The notes below the pieces were generated by a model. It saw nothing but the letters and a program-made list of their open reading frames with translations. It searched no databases and was not told where the DNA came from. From Phycisphaerae bacterium (GTDB lineage: Bacteria; Planctomycetota; Phycisphaerae; UBA1845; UTPLA1): DNA of 35,234 nt. Numbering within the stretch: the first letter of the stretch is position 1; each line of letters opens with the position of its first letter. The stretch covers positions 1 to 35,234 of the forward strand of contig JAFGQA010000373.1 of the NCBI GenBank assembly GCA_016935885.1, given 5' to 3'. The position numbers and the translations under genes were made by a program. Positions 14,677 to 23,574 of this stretch are shown piece by piece.

Positions 14677-17600
14677 GTGGCGTATGTGGATAGGCAGCAG
14701 GCTGTTCTGGGTGTTCTCCAGGACCTGCGCAACCTGGACGGGTTGAAGAAGCTCTTCTGGGAAGAACTCAACTACGAGCGCGAGAACAAGCCCCTCAGTC
14801 CACGCCGGTGGCCGGACAACGCCAAACAAGCCCTTGCCGAAGATCCCATTCTTTTCGCCAGCGGCGGTGAAGAGAACACCTTCCACGTAGTTTACTGCCG
14901 CTTGGCTTCACCCGACCTGAAACGTGGTCTGGAGCGCCCTGTCGTCAACCAACTGCTTCGGGATCATCCCTACGCCCTGTTCGTCTTCTCGAACGAAAGT
15001 CGGTCGGCGTGGCACTTCACGAACGTCAAGTACGACGAGCAGGCGGAGAAACGACGGCTGGTGCGCCGCATCACGGTGCGGCCCGGCGAAGGCTTGCGGA
15101 CCGCGGCGGAACGAATGGCGCTGCTGGATCTGGCCCACATTGGAGGGACGCGCTCCGTCGCGTCCGTTCCCGCCTTGGAGATTCAGTCCGTCCACGACCA
15201 TGCTTTCGATGTCGAGAAGGTCACCAAGGATTTCTACCGGGAGATTGCCAACTGGTACTTCTGGGCGCTGAAGCACGTCGAGTTTCCCAAGGATGCACCA
15301 AAGGAGAAGGATGAACGCGACCATATCAGCGTCATCCGGCTCATCACCCGGGTCATCTTCTGCTGGTTCATCCGGGAGAAGGGCCTTATCCCCGGCACGC
15401 TTTTCGATGAACGCAAGCTTGCGAACATGCTGGAAGGCTTCGCGCCGGACAAGCCGAGGAACAAGGAATCGGTTTTCTACCGGGCGATCTTGCAGAACCT
15501 GTTCTTCGCCACGCTCAATACGGAGATGGACCAGCGCGGTTGGCGGCGCGAGGACCAGAACTTCATGGCGCACAGTCTCTATCGGCACAAGGACTGCTTC
15601 CGCGATCCGAAAGCCGCATTGGAGTTGTTCAAGGATATCCCGTTTCTCAATGGCGGGCTCTTCGAGTGCCTCGACCGCGATTTCGGCGAGGGCGCCAGGC
15701 CGCGGTATCTGCGGGTTGACGGCTTCTCCGACCGGCCCGATTCCCAGCCGACCGTGCCCGACGTCCTGTTCTTCGGACCGGAGCAGGAAGTGGACTTGAG
15801 CGACGACTACGGGGACAAGAAGTTCAGAAAGGTTCGCGTTCGCGGGCTGATTGACACGCTGAGCCGCTACAAATTCACCATCGAGGAGAACACGCCGTTC
15901 GACCAGGAAGTCGCGCTGGACCCGGAACTCTGCGGCAAGGTGTTCGAGAACCTGCTGGCCGCCTACAACCCCGAAACCGGCACCACCGCCCGCAAAGCCA
16001 CCGGCTCGTTTTACACTCCGCGCGAGATCGTGGACTACATGGTAGACGAGTCGCTGGTGGCGTACTTCAAGGGGAAGATCGAACCGCGAATGGACGCGAA
16101 TGGACGCGAAGTTGGAGGGTCGGCTTCCACGCCGACCGAATCCGGCGCGGGTGGAACCGCGCCCTCCACGGATGTGGAATCGCGTCTTCGCGCCCTGCTC
16201 GCTTATGACAGCGAGCCGAACGATTTCAGTGAGGCGGAGACTGAGGCACTTATCGACGCCATTGACGGCCTCAAGGCGCTGGATCCGGCCGTGGGCTCGG
16301 GCGCGTTTCCGATGGGCATACTGCACAAGCTCGTGCTCGCACTTGAGAAGCTCGATCCGGGCAACGAGCGCTGGAAGGCGAAGCAGATCGCCAAGCTCGA
16401 CGATGCCGTCATGCGCGAGGAGGCTGAGCGGGTCTTCCGGGAAAACTACGACAACTATGGCCGCAAGCTTTACCTGATCGAGAACTGCATTTACGGCGTG
16501 GACATCCAACCCATCGCCGTGCAAATCGCCAAAATGCGTTTCTTCATCTCGCTGATCGTGGACCAGAAGGTGAACCCGCAAGCTCCCAACCTCGGCGTCC
16601 GCGCCCTGCCAAACCTGGAAACCAGGTTTGTGGCGGCCAACACGCTGATCGGCATCGAGCGGCCCAAACAGATGCTCCTGCGCAATCCAGAGATTGACAG
16701 CAAGGAAGCCGAACTGCGGAAGGTGCGGGAGAAGCACTTCACCGCGAAGACCCTGAAGGCCAAGTCCAAGTGCCGCGACGACGACAAGAAACTCCGCGCC
16801 GAGATTGCCGGCCTGCTCAAGACCGACGGCTGGGACAACACCACTGCCAGACAACTCGCGGCCTGGGACCCGTACGACCAGAACACCTCCGCCCCCTTCT
16901 TTGACCCCGAATGGATGTTCGGGATGAGGGGGGGCTTCCATGTAGTAATTGGAAACCCTCCCTATGGGCTCGTCGGTAGTAGCCAGCAGAGCGCGAAGGC
17001 GTACTACACGTCTGGCCGTTTCAAGCTGACGGCGTACAAGACTAACCTCTATGTCCTCTTCATCGAGCGAGGGCTGGAGTTGCAGTGTGCGGCCCCGGGG
17101 ATGATGAGCTTTATCATCCCCAAGTCGCTGGTCTTCAACGCCTACTTTGAGACGACTCGTCGACAACTTCTCGATCGTTTCTCGATTCCGTTGATCGTAG
17201 AAATCAAGGACAAGGTGTTCGAGTCAGGCGAAGTCGGCGGCAGTGTACTATTCTTCGCTTGTGGCCATGCTGATGCCGTCCCAACCCAACTGGAATACAG
17301 GGTTCTTGCCGACGTCGCGCCGAGCAAGAAGGCAGTCTCCGTGCAAAGGCACCGTCAGACTGAGCTGGCGGCCTCGCCTGGTGCCAGGTTCCGGCTTTTT
17401 GCAGTCAGGCTACCTGAAGTAAAATACACGCTTGGAGACTTGTGGGATGTCAACAACGGTCTGAACCCGGGAAATGTCCGGCATATTTTGCTCTCCGACA
17501 GTAGGCGAACCAGCAACCACCGGAAACTGCTTCTCGGCCGAGATTTGCAGAGATACGTAATCAACTGGTCTGGAACTTGGGTCAACTATGATCCGTCGCT

Positions 17601-18135
17601 CAAGGACAGGATTACTCTGAGCCAGACTAGATCAAAGAAGGGAATGCCCGCGCAGTCACGAGTAGACTTCGCATTGCGAGATCCGAGCATATTCCAGCCG
17701 AACAAGGTAATGGTCAGAAAGACCGCGGACCACATTGTTGCTTCTCTGGACACTGAAGGCTTCTGCTTCGATTCCCTTTCCTATGGCATGCTGCCCAAGA
17801 AGTCGAACTACGATGCGAGATTCCTTCTCGGTCTCCTTAACTCGCGACCCGTCGGCCACATGCACACAGCGCTGTCGCAGAACGAGGACAAGGCGTTCGC
17901 CAAGGTACTTGCCGAGAACCTGCGGAGATTGCCTATGCCCGATGTAGACCTCGGCTCAGCGCGCGACCGTGCCGACTATCATGCCATTGTTGATCTGGTG
18001 GAGTATATCCTCGCCGCGAAGAAGGCCGATCCGGCGGCGGACACGTCGGCGTGGGAGGGGCAAATTGACGAGATTGTGTATCGGCTCTACGGGCTGACGG
18101 AGGAAGAGATCAGGATTGTGGAGGGTGGGGGGTAG
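14677..18135 (+). CDS. Eco57I-class DNA adenine-N6 methylase (PglX/type IIG-like)
   Basis: 1152 residues with a GTG start, supported by AAGGGGG 6 bases upstream. The N-terminal ~400 residues are helical and of the type seen in large restriction-methylase proteins. The AdoMet-binding motif is LDPAVGSGAFPMGIL near residue 535-548 and the catalytic motif NPPYG near 760, the order expected for N6-adenine methylases. The C-terminal ~350 residues should hold the target-recognition domain; there the codons look less GC-rich than in the first half. No nuclease motif was recognised, so cleavage may come from a partner, possibly the PLD-SNF2 helicase at 25220. Two REP-type insertions are translated within it (15141-15165 and 16113-16168). 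BREX genes brxC and pglZ are absent, so I do not call this BREX. Confidence 0.88.
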   Translation: MAYVDRQQAVLGVLQDLRNLDGLKKLFWEELNYERENKPLSPRRWPDNAKQALAEDPILFASGGEENTFHVVYCRLASPDLKRGLERPVVNQLLRDHPYALFVFSNESRSAWHFTNVKYDEQAEKRRLVRRITVRPGEGLRTAAERMALLDLAHIGGTRSVASVPALEIQSVHDHAFDVEKVTKDFYREIANWYFWALKHVEFPKDAPKEKDERDHISVIRLITRVIFCWFIREKGLIPGTLFDERKLANMLEGFAPDKPRNKESVFYRAILQNLFFATLNTEMDQRGWRREDQNFMAHSLYRHKDCFRDPKAALELFKDIPFLNGGLFECLDRDFGEGARPRYLRVDGFSDRPDSQPTVPDVLFFGPEQEVDLSDDYGDKKFRKVRVRGLIDTLSRYKFTIEENTPFDQEVALDPELCGKVFENLLAAYNPETGTTARKATGSFYTPREIVDYMVDESLVAYFKGKIEPRMDANGREVGGSASTPTESGAGGTAPSTDVESRLRALLAYDSEPNDFSEAETEALIDAIDGLKALDPAVGSGAFPMGILHKLVLALEKLDPGNERWKAKQIAKLDDAVMREEAERVFRENYDNYGRKLYLIENCIYGVDIQPIAVQIAKMRFFISLIVDQKVNPQAPNLGVRALPNLETRFVAANTLIGIERPKQMLLRNPEIDSKEAELRKVREKHFTAKTLKAKSKCRDDDKKLRAEIAGLLKTDGWDNTTARQLAAWDPYDQNTSAPFFDPEWMFGMRGGFHVVIGNPPYGLVGSSQQSAKAYYTSGRFKLTAYKTNLYVLFIERGLELQCAAPGMMSFIIPKSLVFNAYFETTRRQLLDRFSIPLIVEIKDKVFESGEVGGSVLFFACGHADAVPTQLEYRVLADVAPSKKAVSVQRHRQTELAASPGARFRLFAVRLPEVKYTLGDLWDVNNGLNPGNVRHILLSDSRRTSNHRKLLLGRDLQRYVINWSGTWVNYDPSLKDRITLSQTRSKKGMPAQSRVDFALRDPSIFQPNKVMVRKTADHIVASLDTEGFCFDSLSYGMLPKKSNYDARFLLGLLNSRPVGHMHTALSQNEDKAFAKVLAENLRRLPMPDVDLGSARDRADYHAIVDLVEYILAAKKADPAADTSAWEGQIDEIVYRLYGLTEEEIRIVEGGG
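15141..15165 (+). repeat. Single GGAG-headed REP hairpin inside the methylase gene
   Basis: TGGAG followed by the stem GGACGCG / CGCGTCC around the loop CTCCGT. It is translated in frame as GGTRSVASV and keeps the reading frame open. It has the same architecture as the units at 16113-16168 and 33850-33921. Confidence 0.65.
16087..16110 (+). repeat. Short tandem repeat GCGAATGGAC in the methylase gene
   Basis: Two and a half copies of a 10-bp unit abut the REPIN-like insertion. They encode RMDANGRE, a low-complexity linker following the helical segment before the catalytic domain. Confidence 0.6.
16113..16168. repeat. REPIN-like pair of GGAG-headed hairpins inside the methylase gene
   Basis: Outward ends TGGAGGG (16113-16119) and CCCTCCA (16162-16168) enclose two hairpins, GGTCGGC/GCCGACC with loop TTCCAC and GGCGCGG/CCGCGCC with loop GTGGAA. 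The loops are reverse complements of one another. The element is translated in frame as GGSASTPTESGAGGTAPSTD, a flexible insert about 60 residues before AdoMet motif I. Confidence 0.75.
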
Positions 18136-18140
18136 GCTCG

Positions 18141-20072
18141 ATGCCGCCACTGACGGCCATGAATGCCGCCCGTATTCGTGACGAAGTGACCCGCCAAGTG
18201 CTCGCTCACGATTACAGCCAAGGGCCGCTCCTGTTGCTGGCGGGTCCAGGAACGGGAAAATCGTTCAGTCTCAAGGAGACCATCAAACACCAAGTTGCTG
18301 GTGGTCAGTCTATCAGCGACTTCTACGCAATGACACTAACGAAAGCTGCAGCGGGCAAGTTTGAGGAAGAGGCAAGAGAGGAAATCGCCGAAGACTTCCG
18401 GGCAGTGAGCACAGTTCATTTTCGAGCGAAAGGCATTGTTCACAAGTACGCCGACAGCGTTGAGTTGCCCAAATCGTTCGGGGTTCTGTCATCGGCTGAG
18501 CTTGAGCAAGTGCTGGTCGACATCCAGCAGGACTTCAACTCGCAGGGCAGTACTTTGGGCAAGAAGGCTATGAAAGCGCTCCTGGCGAAATATCAGCAGG
18601 CTGCCGCAAACTTGAAAGCCAGCGACGACGGGTTTGCCCGGAGTTTTGTCTTCTATCGGCATTTCTACAAAGCCCTTGAATGGTACGACGTCGTGTCGCT
18701 GGCTTGCCACATCTTGGAACGCAACAGAAAGGCTCGAGCTGCCGAGTCCAACGCATTTCCATTTCTCTTGGTTGATGAGTACCAGGACCTGAATCGCGCG
18801 GAACAGGTGTTCATCAATCTTCTCTCTGGAGGACGTCCAACGCTGCTTGCGGTCGGAGACGACGACCAGAGCATCTACGGCGGCACGATGCGTTATGCGG
18901 ATACTTCGGGAATCCTCAAGTTCTGTGAACTCTACCCCACGGCCAAGAAGATCGTGCTCCCGGTTTGCTCGCGCTGCCCTTCGCGAATCTTGAAGGCTGC
19001 GTATTCATTGATCGCCAAGAATCTGGCTCGTGATACCTCGAAGCAGCAACTTCTTTCCATGCCTGAAGAAGACGAAAGGACGCGAAGGGGTTTGGTGGCT
19101 GCGATTTCACTGAAAAGCGAGAAGCAGGAAGCCGTTTTCCTTGCTGCTGGACTTGGCGTCCTGCGGAGCGCGGGTGTCCCGGCAAGGGAGATCTTGGTCC
19201 TTTGTGCCAACCGCGAGTTGGGCAAGGAGCTCTTCGTGAGAATCCAGGAGCAGGACGGGGGGCTGCCGCTAGACAACTTGCTTGGCAAAGAGGACACTGT
19301 CGGGGGAGGCGAGCAGATTGTCACATATCTGAAGCGTTTTCTTGCTGACTACAATGACAACTTAGCCCTTCGGATGCTGTTCTCTTCCTTATGCAATCTA
19401 GCCGACGCAACGATTTCACTGGTTCGGACGGCTGCAATCAAGAGCAGGACTTCGCTTTGGAGCACCCTCATACGAGATGGAGATCGGACCGACTCCGTGG
19501 TCTCTGACAAAGGGAAGCTCTCGCTTTTCTGCAAGGCTGTTGCAGAAAGCGAGGGGCAGGACTTGCTGACGCGGCTGAAGATATTTGCTGGCATCTACCC
19601 TTCGCTCCGCGGAGCGGTTGCCGCCGTCGAGGCTGATGAGGTGCAGGGCGAAGGCGCGCTGGATGAGGAGCGCACGGAAATCCAGAAGCCGGCGACTGGA
19701 ATTCGGTTCATGACGATGCACGGGAGCAAAGGTTTGGAGGCGCGTTACGTTTTCATCCCGTTCATGGAGGATGAGGTGACGCTACCCGGCAAAGACCTCG
19801 AAGAACAACGACGGGTGCTCTATGTTGCAATCACGAGGGCGCGAACAGCGTGTGTTCTGACATGGGCCTGGAGCCGGAGGTCACGAGCGCGATACAGGGT
19901 GGGTGGGGGCCCCGCGACTGGGCGTCACAGGCACAGGTTCCTCATAGAATGTGGCCTGCATCACCACCAACGCGAGGAAGCGGTTCTGGAAGAAATTGGG
20001 AAACTAGCTCAGCACGAGGAAGCGTGGCTCCGTGCGCAGAAATGCGAGAGCATGCCTTTAGAATCACCGTGA
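18141..20072 (+). CDS. UvrD/Rep-type superfamily 1 DNA helicase
   Basis: 643 residues, 5 bp downstream of the methylase, so probably the same operon. Visible motifs: Walker A LLLAGPGTGKS (about residues 31-41), DExx box LLVDEYQDLN (~208), motif III VGDDDQSIYGG (~236), motif V MTMHGSKGLEA (~523) and motif VI RVLYVAITRAR (~558). These place it among ATP-dependent 3'-5' helicases of the UvrD/PcrA group. It is shorter than UvrD (~720). No nuclease domain was recognised at the C-terminus, which is basic and His-rich (RHRHRFLIECGLHHHQ). By eye its codons are less GC-rich than those of its neighbours, suggesting separate acquisition. ATG 18159 is an alternative start. A role in processing foreign or restricted DNA is inferred from context. 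Confidence 0.87.
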   Translation: MPPLTAMNAARIRDEVTRQVLAHDYSQGPLLLLAGPGTGKSFSLKETIKHQVAGGQSISDFYAMTLTKAAAGKFEEEAREEIAEDFRAVSTVHFRAKGIVHKYADSVELPKSFGVLSSAELEQVLVDIQQDFNSQGSTLGKKAMKALLAKYQQAAANLKASDDGFARSFVFYRHFYKALEWYDVVSLACHILERNRKARAAESNAFPFLLVDEYQDLNRAEQVFINLLSGGRPTLLAVGDDDQSIYGGTMRYADTSGILKFCELYPTAKKIVLPVCSRCPSRILKAAYSLIAKNLARDTSKQQLLSMPEEDERTRRGLVAAISLKSEKQEAVFLAAGLGVLRSAGVPAREILVLCANRELGKELFVRIQEQDGGLPLDNLLGKEDTVGGGEQIVTYLKRFLADYNDNLALRMLFSSLCNLADATISLVRTAAIKSRTSLWSTLIRDGDRTDSVVSDKGKLSLFCKAVAESEGQDLLTRLKIFAGIYPSLRGAVAAVEADEVQGEGALDEERTEIQKPATGIRFMTMHGSKGLEARYVFIPFMEDEVTLPGKDLEEQRRVLYVAITRARTACVLTWAWSRRSRARYRVGGGPATGRHRHRFLIECGLHHHQREEAVLEEIGKLAQHEEAWLRAQKCESMPLESP

Positions 20073-20219
20073 TGACTTTCACCTCCACTTGTCTGACGGC
20101 CGCCGTGAAACCGCAAGCTTCATCCAGCAGAGCGAGGGGACTGAACGGGAAATCACCGGCGGATTCAGCGGCCCCATGAGGTTAATGACGATACGATCAA
20201 GATCGCAGGTATCTGGCAC
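20073..20219 (+). other. Gap between UvrD helicase and tcmP
   Basis: 147 bp without a supportable gene. I saw no clear promoter, terminator or repeat here. A weak AGGT lies about 10 bases before the ATG at 20220. The helicase frame could in principle be frameshifted near here, but the visible C-terminus is acceptable without one. Confidence 0.4.
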
Positions 20220-21374
20220 ATGAGGTCAGACTTCTTCCAAAGCAAGAAGCCGTGGTCGCCGTACAAGGACATGATTCTGTCCTACTATCTGACCCCATAC
20301 CTGCCGAAAGTGTGCTGCTTGGGAAAGCCGGTGGTTGTTGTGGACTGTTTTGCGGGACCCGGCCGGTTCGAGGATGGGGCTGAGGGGTCGCCGCTGATCA
20401 TTGCCAAAGCGGTCGTTCGAATGGCACAGAAGGACAAAGCTGTCTCTGCGCTACTGATTGAAGAGAAAAAGGGGCTTTTCGAGCGCCTGCGGACAAACCT
20501 TGGGCCATACAAATCCTGTTGCCGCGTGGAGCGCGGAAGTTTCGGGGACTGCGCCGAAGAAATCGCGAAACTCGCACGGAACCACACCGTGTTCGTGTAT
20601 CTTGATCCCTATGGGATCAAGCCGTTGCGTTTTGCCACGCTTGCTGCAATCTACGAGAACATCCAGCGGGGATCGAGCGTGGAGGTCCTGCTGAATCTCA
20701 ACACGCCCTCGCTTGTGCGCAACGGGCTCGCCGTCCTGAAGTGCGCGCAGCCGGGCGACATGGAGTATGACCTGGCGGTCGCGCAGGATGAGGAGGTCGA
20801 TCATACGATGACCGCCGAGGACCTGGATTCGATTGCCGGCGGCAAGTACTGGAGGAAGGTCGTCTGTGGCAAGGGGGCGTTTGCTGACATGGAACAGGCG
20901 TGTTTGCGCGAGTACATGAACGTCATGTCGAGTTACTTCGACCAGATCTGCTCCTACGGCGTGAGGGCGAGATACGAACACACGGTGCCAAAGTACCGGC
21001 TGGTTTTCGGATCGCGGCACCCTGACGCATTCGTGCTTATGAATGACGCCGTATGCAATGCGCGAGACGATTTCCTCGGGAAACAGAGGGTCAAAGGTTA
21101 TCTTTTCGACATGCGTGGCGAGGACGAGATCCACGATCCAGATCGGTTGAGGGAGGCAATACTGAGCGAGCTTACTGCGTCCATGTCTCGAGAGAACTTG
21201 GTGCTCAGGTCCATGCGGAAAGTCTTCGGTGAGTACAAGGAAGCGGAACACAAGCGCATGATCGCCGATCTGATCAAGAGCGGTCGCGTCTTGTCCGCTT
21301 CAGGGAAAGCCAGGATCAATGATCACGAAGTGCTCTCGATGGTGCGCATCGAGAATAGTGGAGCGAAGGCATGA
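20220..21374 (+). CDS. tcmP: Three-Cys-motif partner protein (TcmP family)
   Basis: 384 residues. The N-terminal PWSPYKDMILSYYLTPYLPKV, then VVVVDCFAGPGRFEDGAEGSPLIIAKAV, matches the TcmP family, whose members are encoded beside a protein with a CxxxCxxC cluster. The DCFAGPG motif (about residues 41-47) resembles AdoMet-binding motif I of Rossmann methyltransferases, and VYLDPYGIKPL (~125) sits where a catalytic motif IV would be. Methyltransferase activity is plausible but not established for the family as far as I know. The stop overlaps the start of the radical SAM gene (ATGA at 21371-21374), which implies translational coupling and a shared function. The C-terminal 100 residues look like a winged-helix or adaptor segment. 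Context suggests phage defence or nucleic-acid modification. Confidence 0.8.
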   Translation: MRSDFFQSKKPWSPYKDMILSYYLTPYLPKVCCLGKPVVVVDCFAGPGRFEDGAEGSPLIIAKAVVRMAQKDKAVSALLIEEKKGLFERLRTNLGPYKSCCRVERGSFGDCAEEIAKLARNHTVFVYLDPYGIKPLRFATLAAIYENIQRGSSVEVLLNLNTPSLVRNGLAVLKCAQPGDMEYDLAVAQDEEVDHTMTAEDLDSIAGGKYWRKVVCGKGAFADMEQACLREYMNVMSSYFDQICSYGVRARYEHTVPKYRLVFGSRHPDAFVLMNDAVCNARDDFLGKQRVKGYLFDMRGEDEIHDPDRLREAILSELTASMSRENLVLRSMRKVFGEYKEAEHKRMIADLIKSGRVLSASGKARINDHEVLSMVRIENSGAKA

Positions 21375-22501
21375 TCGAACCGACACGAGATATCCTTCGA
21401 GAGCAGCGGGCAACCCATGCGGCCGCGGTGGCCGAACAAGAGCATGCTCTGGTGCGGGAGCTTTGGGCGATTCGCGGCCACTCCGATCCGGTCCAGATTC
21501 GGCGTATTGCGCAGAGGTCCGCCTTGCCGGTTCGCTGGCTGGCGAAGATGCCAACCGTCAATGGCGAGCGCGGGCTTGACAGACTGATGGAGGAACGCAA
21601 CGTCCTGCTCCTCCGCGACCGCAAGAGTCCGTTCATCGAACAGTTCCAGCATCCGCTCGGGCGATGCGCGAAGTTCTACAAGCTGACGGCCTACAACAAC
21701 TGCAATTACTGGTGCGAGTATTGCTACCTCTACTTGACGTTTCGAAACAGCCCCGTTTCAACACACTTCGTGAACTACGGCAAGATGTTCGGAGATATCG
21801 AGAAGTTCGACCGGTCGAATATTCCCGCCCCTCTCCGGGTTCTGAACCTGGGCGAATTGGGCGATCCGCTGGCGGTGGACGAGATTACGGGTTTTGCCGA
21901 ACAGGTGGTGCCGTTCATGCCGGCACATGCTCCACGCACGAAGCTGCTGTTTCTGACCAAGAGCGACTCGGTGGGGGCCTTGCTCGACCTCGACCATGGC
22001 GGGCAGACCATTGTGTCGTTTAGCGTCAATACGGACAAGGTCTGGAGTTACCTGGAGCATCGAACTCCTTCGCCCACAGCGCGCTTGAAGGCCGCCAGGA
22101 AGGTTCAGGACATGGGATATGAAGTGCGCCTGCGGATTGACCCGGTCATCCGCTATTCGACATGGAAGACGGACTACGAGACACTGGTGGACAAGATCTT
22201 CTCGTTGGTGCAGCCGTCCCGGATCACGCTTGGCGAGTACCGGCCCGCTGAAGGACTCTCGAACCACATCCGCGCCCGGTTTCCGGAGTCCTCGCTGATC
22301 AAGGTCAATGGTTCACTTGTGGCGGAGGCGGGTAAGCTCCGGTATCCGAGGGAATCCCGCCTGGAAATGTTCGCCGCCATCGTCAAAGCGATTCGGCGAT
22401 GCGATCCGGGAATTCCAATCGCACTTTGCAAGGAGAGCGCCGAGGTTTGGAAAGCCGCAGGGCTCCATGGAAATGGGTTGTGCTGCAATTGTCTCGGGTA
22501 G
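21371..22501 (+). CDS. Radical SAM protein with CxxxCxxC cluster, SPL-like, TcmP partner
   Basis: 376 residues. The canonical radical SAM iron-sulfur motif is present as C111, C115 and C118 in NNCNYWCEYCYLYLTF. The surrounding sequence, including LGDPLAVDEITGF and the later YEVRLRIDPVI and ITLGEYRP segments, resembles the spore photoproduct lyase/DUF5131-type group, which acts on nucleic acids or has unknown substrates. It ends with another Cys cluster (GLCCNCLG). It overlaps tcmP by 4 bases, so the two are expressed together. A likely reading is a two-component nucleic-acid modification or repair activity; substrate unknown. No endospore genes are nearby, so a spore role is unlikely. Confidence 0.82.
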   Translation: MIEPTRDILREQRATHAAAVAEQEHALVRELWAIRGHSDPVQIRRIAQRSALPVRWLAKMPTVNGERGLDRLMEERNVLLLRDRKSPFIEQFQHPLGRCAKFYKLTAYNNCNYWCEYCYLYLTFRNSPVSTHFVNYGKMFGDIEKFDRSNIPAPLRVLNLGELGDPLAVDEITGFAEQVVPFMPAHAPRTKLLFLTKSDSVGALLDLDHGGQTIVSFSVNTDKVWSYLEHRTPSPTARLKAARKVQDMGYEVRLRIDPVIRYSTWKTDYETLVDKIFSLVQPSRITLGEYRPAEGLSNHIRARFPESSLIKVNGSLVAEAGKLRYPRESRLEMFAAIVKAIRRCDPGIPIALCKESAEVWKAAGLHGNGLCCNCLG

Positions 22502-22630
22502 GTGGGCCGCGTATTCGGCTGGTGGGCAAAGGATTCGAGGGTCCCGGATCGCGGGATGGACGACCAGATATAGCGGCTCTGCTTGCGGATGAAGGGGAAG
22601 CAGGATTCTGTAAGATGGGAGGGAAGCGGG

Positions 22631-23404
22631 ATGTCCGTTGCTGCCAGGAAGGCCTGCATCTTGATCACAGAGAACGACAAAGGCATAGCGTTGCCGGATG
22701 ATGTGACAAAGTCTCTGAGCGCGTTGTTCGCACACTTGATCAAGGCACCTCGGCAGGCGGCCAGACCATTTGTCATCGCGAGCGATCCCGATTTTCCGGG
22801 TTCGGTCTGTGACGAGGGCTGGTATCCCCGCGAGGAGTTCATCGAACTGCGGCGCTGCAGCCACCTCTTCTTGGATGCGCTGACCGTCGTCTACAGGCGC
22901 GACAAGCGGCGTGACGATCCGCTCCGTCTGATGCTCTTCCATTATCTGCACATCATCGAGGCGGACTACCCCGCGGCTCTCGTCCTCAACGCGCTTCGCT
23001 TTGTAACGACTTCAGGGTCAAAGCCCGTGTGGAAGTTCCCGCCTGCACCAGGGTCCTCGGAACCTACCTGTCAGGACCCAGAAAAGAAGTTCCAGTATCT
23101 TGCTGGACTCGCACGGGCGCATAACGCGTCGCTGGCGCACATATTGTCAATGCTGTACAAGTCACCCCTGCGCAACGCCGTCGCACACGCACACTTCCGC
23201 GTTCAGCATGGCGGGAAGTTGCTGTTCCTCACTAAGGACTATTCCCCCATATCACGTAAAAGGCGGAAGTCGAAGATCGTGGGCACCGCATGTCCTGCAT
23301 ACACATTCGAGGCAGTCGAGAAGATCTGGAAGTGCGCTGTCTGCTACTGGAAATGTGCCGACGATCTGTACCGCCACTTTGAGAGACAAGGGGTGAGTGA
23401 TTGA
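22631..23404 (+). CDS. Hypothetical protein with HEPN-type RNAVAH motif
   Basis: 257 residues; the start at ATG 22631 is fixed by GGAGGGA ending 6 bases upstream (a TTG at 22583 is the longer alternative). A largely helical protein. The notable motif is LRNAVAHAHF at about residues 182-191, an Rx4H signature of HEPN ribonuclease domains, preceded by a long helix (AHNASLAHILSMLYKS) as in that fold. The C-terminal part has a basic stretch (SRKRRKSK) and scattered cysteines (CPAY, CAVCYWKC). HEPN proteins often act as RNA-cleaving effectors in toxin-antitoxin and abortive-infection systems. It lies 129 bp after the radical SAM gene on the same strand and may be its effector. The HEPN assignment rests on one motif plus helical context. 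Confidence 0.7.
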   Translation: MSVAARKACILITENDKGIALPDDVTKSLSALFAHLIKAPRQAARPFVIASDPDFPGSVCDEGWYPREEFIELRRCSHLFLDALTVVYRRDKRRDDPLRLMLFHYLHIIEADYPAALVLNALRFVTTSGSKPVWKFPPAPGSSEPTCQDPEKKFQYLAGLARAHNASLAHILSMLYKSPLRNAVAHAHFRVQHGGKLLFLTKDYSPISRKRRKSKIVGTACPAYTFEAVEKIWKCAVCYWKCADDLYRHFERQGVSD

Positions 23405-23574
23405 GGACGCGGACGGGCGGCGGCGGAGAAGGCGGGGGGAAAGAGAGGGGAGATTGGGTGGATATATTGTTATAAGACGCAATATAATGCGTATTATGGC
23501 TAATTAGAGCTATAAGGCGCAATAACGTGCGCGTCGTTATTGACAATATTCTAACAATGGGGCACATTGGGTTC
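23405..23574 (+). promoter_or_regulatory. AT-rich promoter/operator region of hipBA
   Basis: A purine-rich tract (23418-23460) changes abruptly into an AT-rich stretch. It holds TATAAT (23483-23488), the dyad ATAAT-GCGT-ATTAT (23484-23497), CTAATTAG (23500-23507), the direct repeat TATAAGRCGCAATA at 23471 and 23511 (40 bp apart, 13 of 14 identical), the palindrome CAATAACG-N7-CGTTATTG (23520-23542) and TTGACA (23540-23545). Several dyads in front of an Xre-family gene fit autorepression by a HipB-type antitoxin. Which hexamers form the promoter is unclear. Confidence 0.6.
23520..23542. promoter_or_regulatory. Candidate HipB operator palindrome
   Basis: Perfect 8-bp arms CAATAACG and CGTTATTG separated by 7 bases, overlapping the TTGACA box by three bases. 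The centre is about 44 bp before the chosen HipB start. Assigned as an operator from position and symmetry only. Confidence 0.5.

Noticed and set aside
20040..20219. Frameshifted continuation of the UvrD gene after its stop
   Set aside because: The alternative frame gives low-complexity sequence without helicase similarity, and all helicase motifs are already complete upstream.
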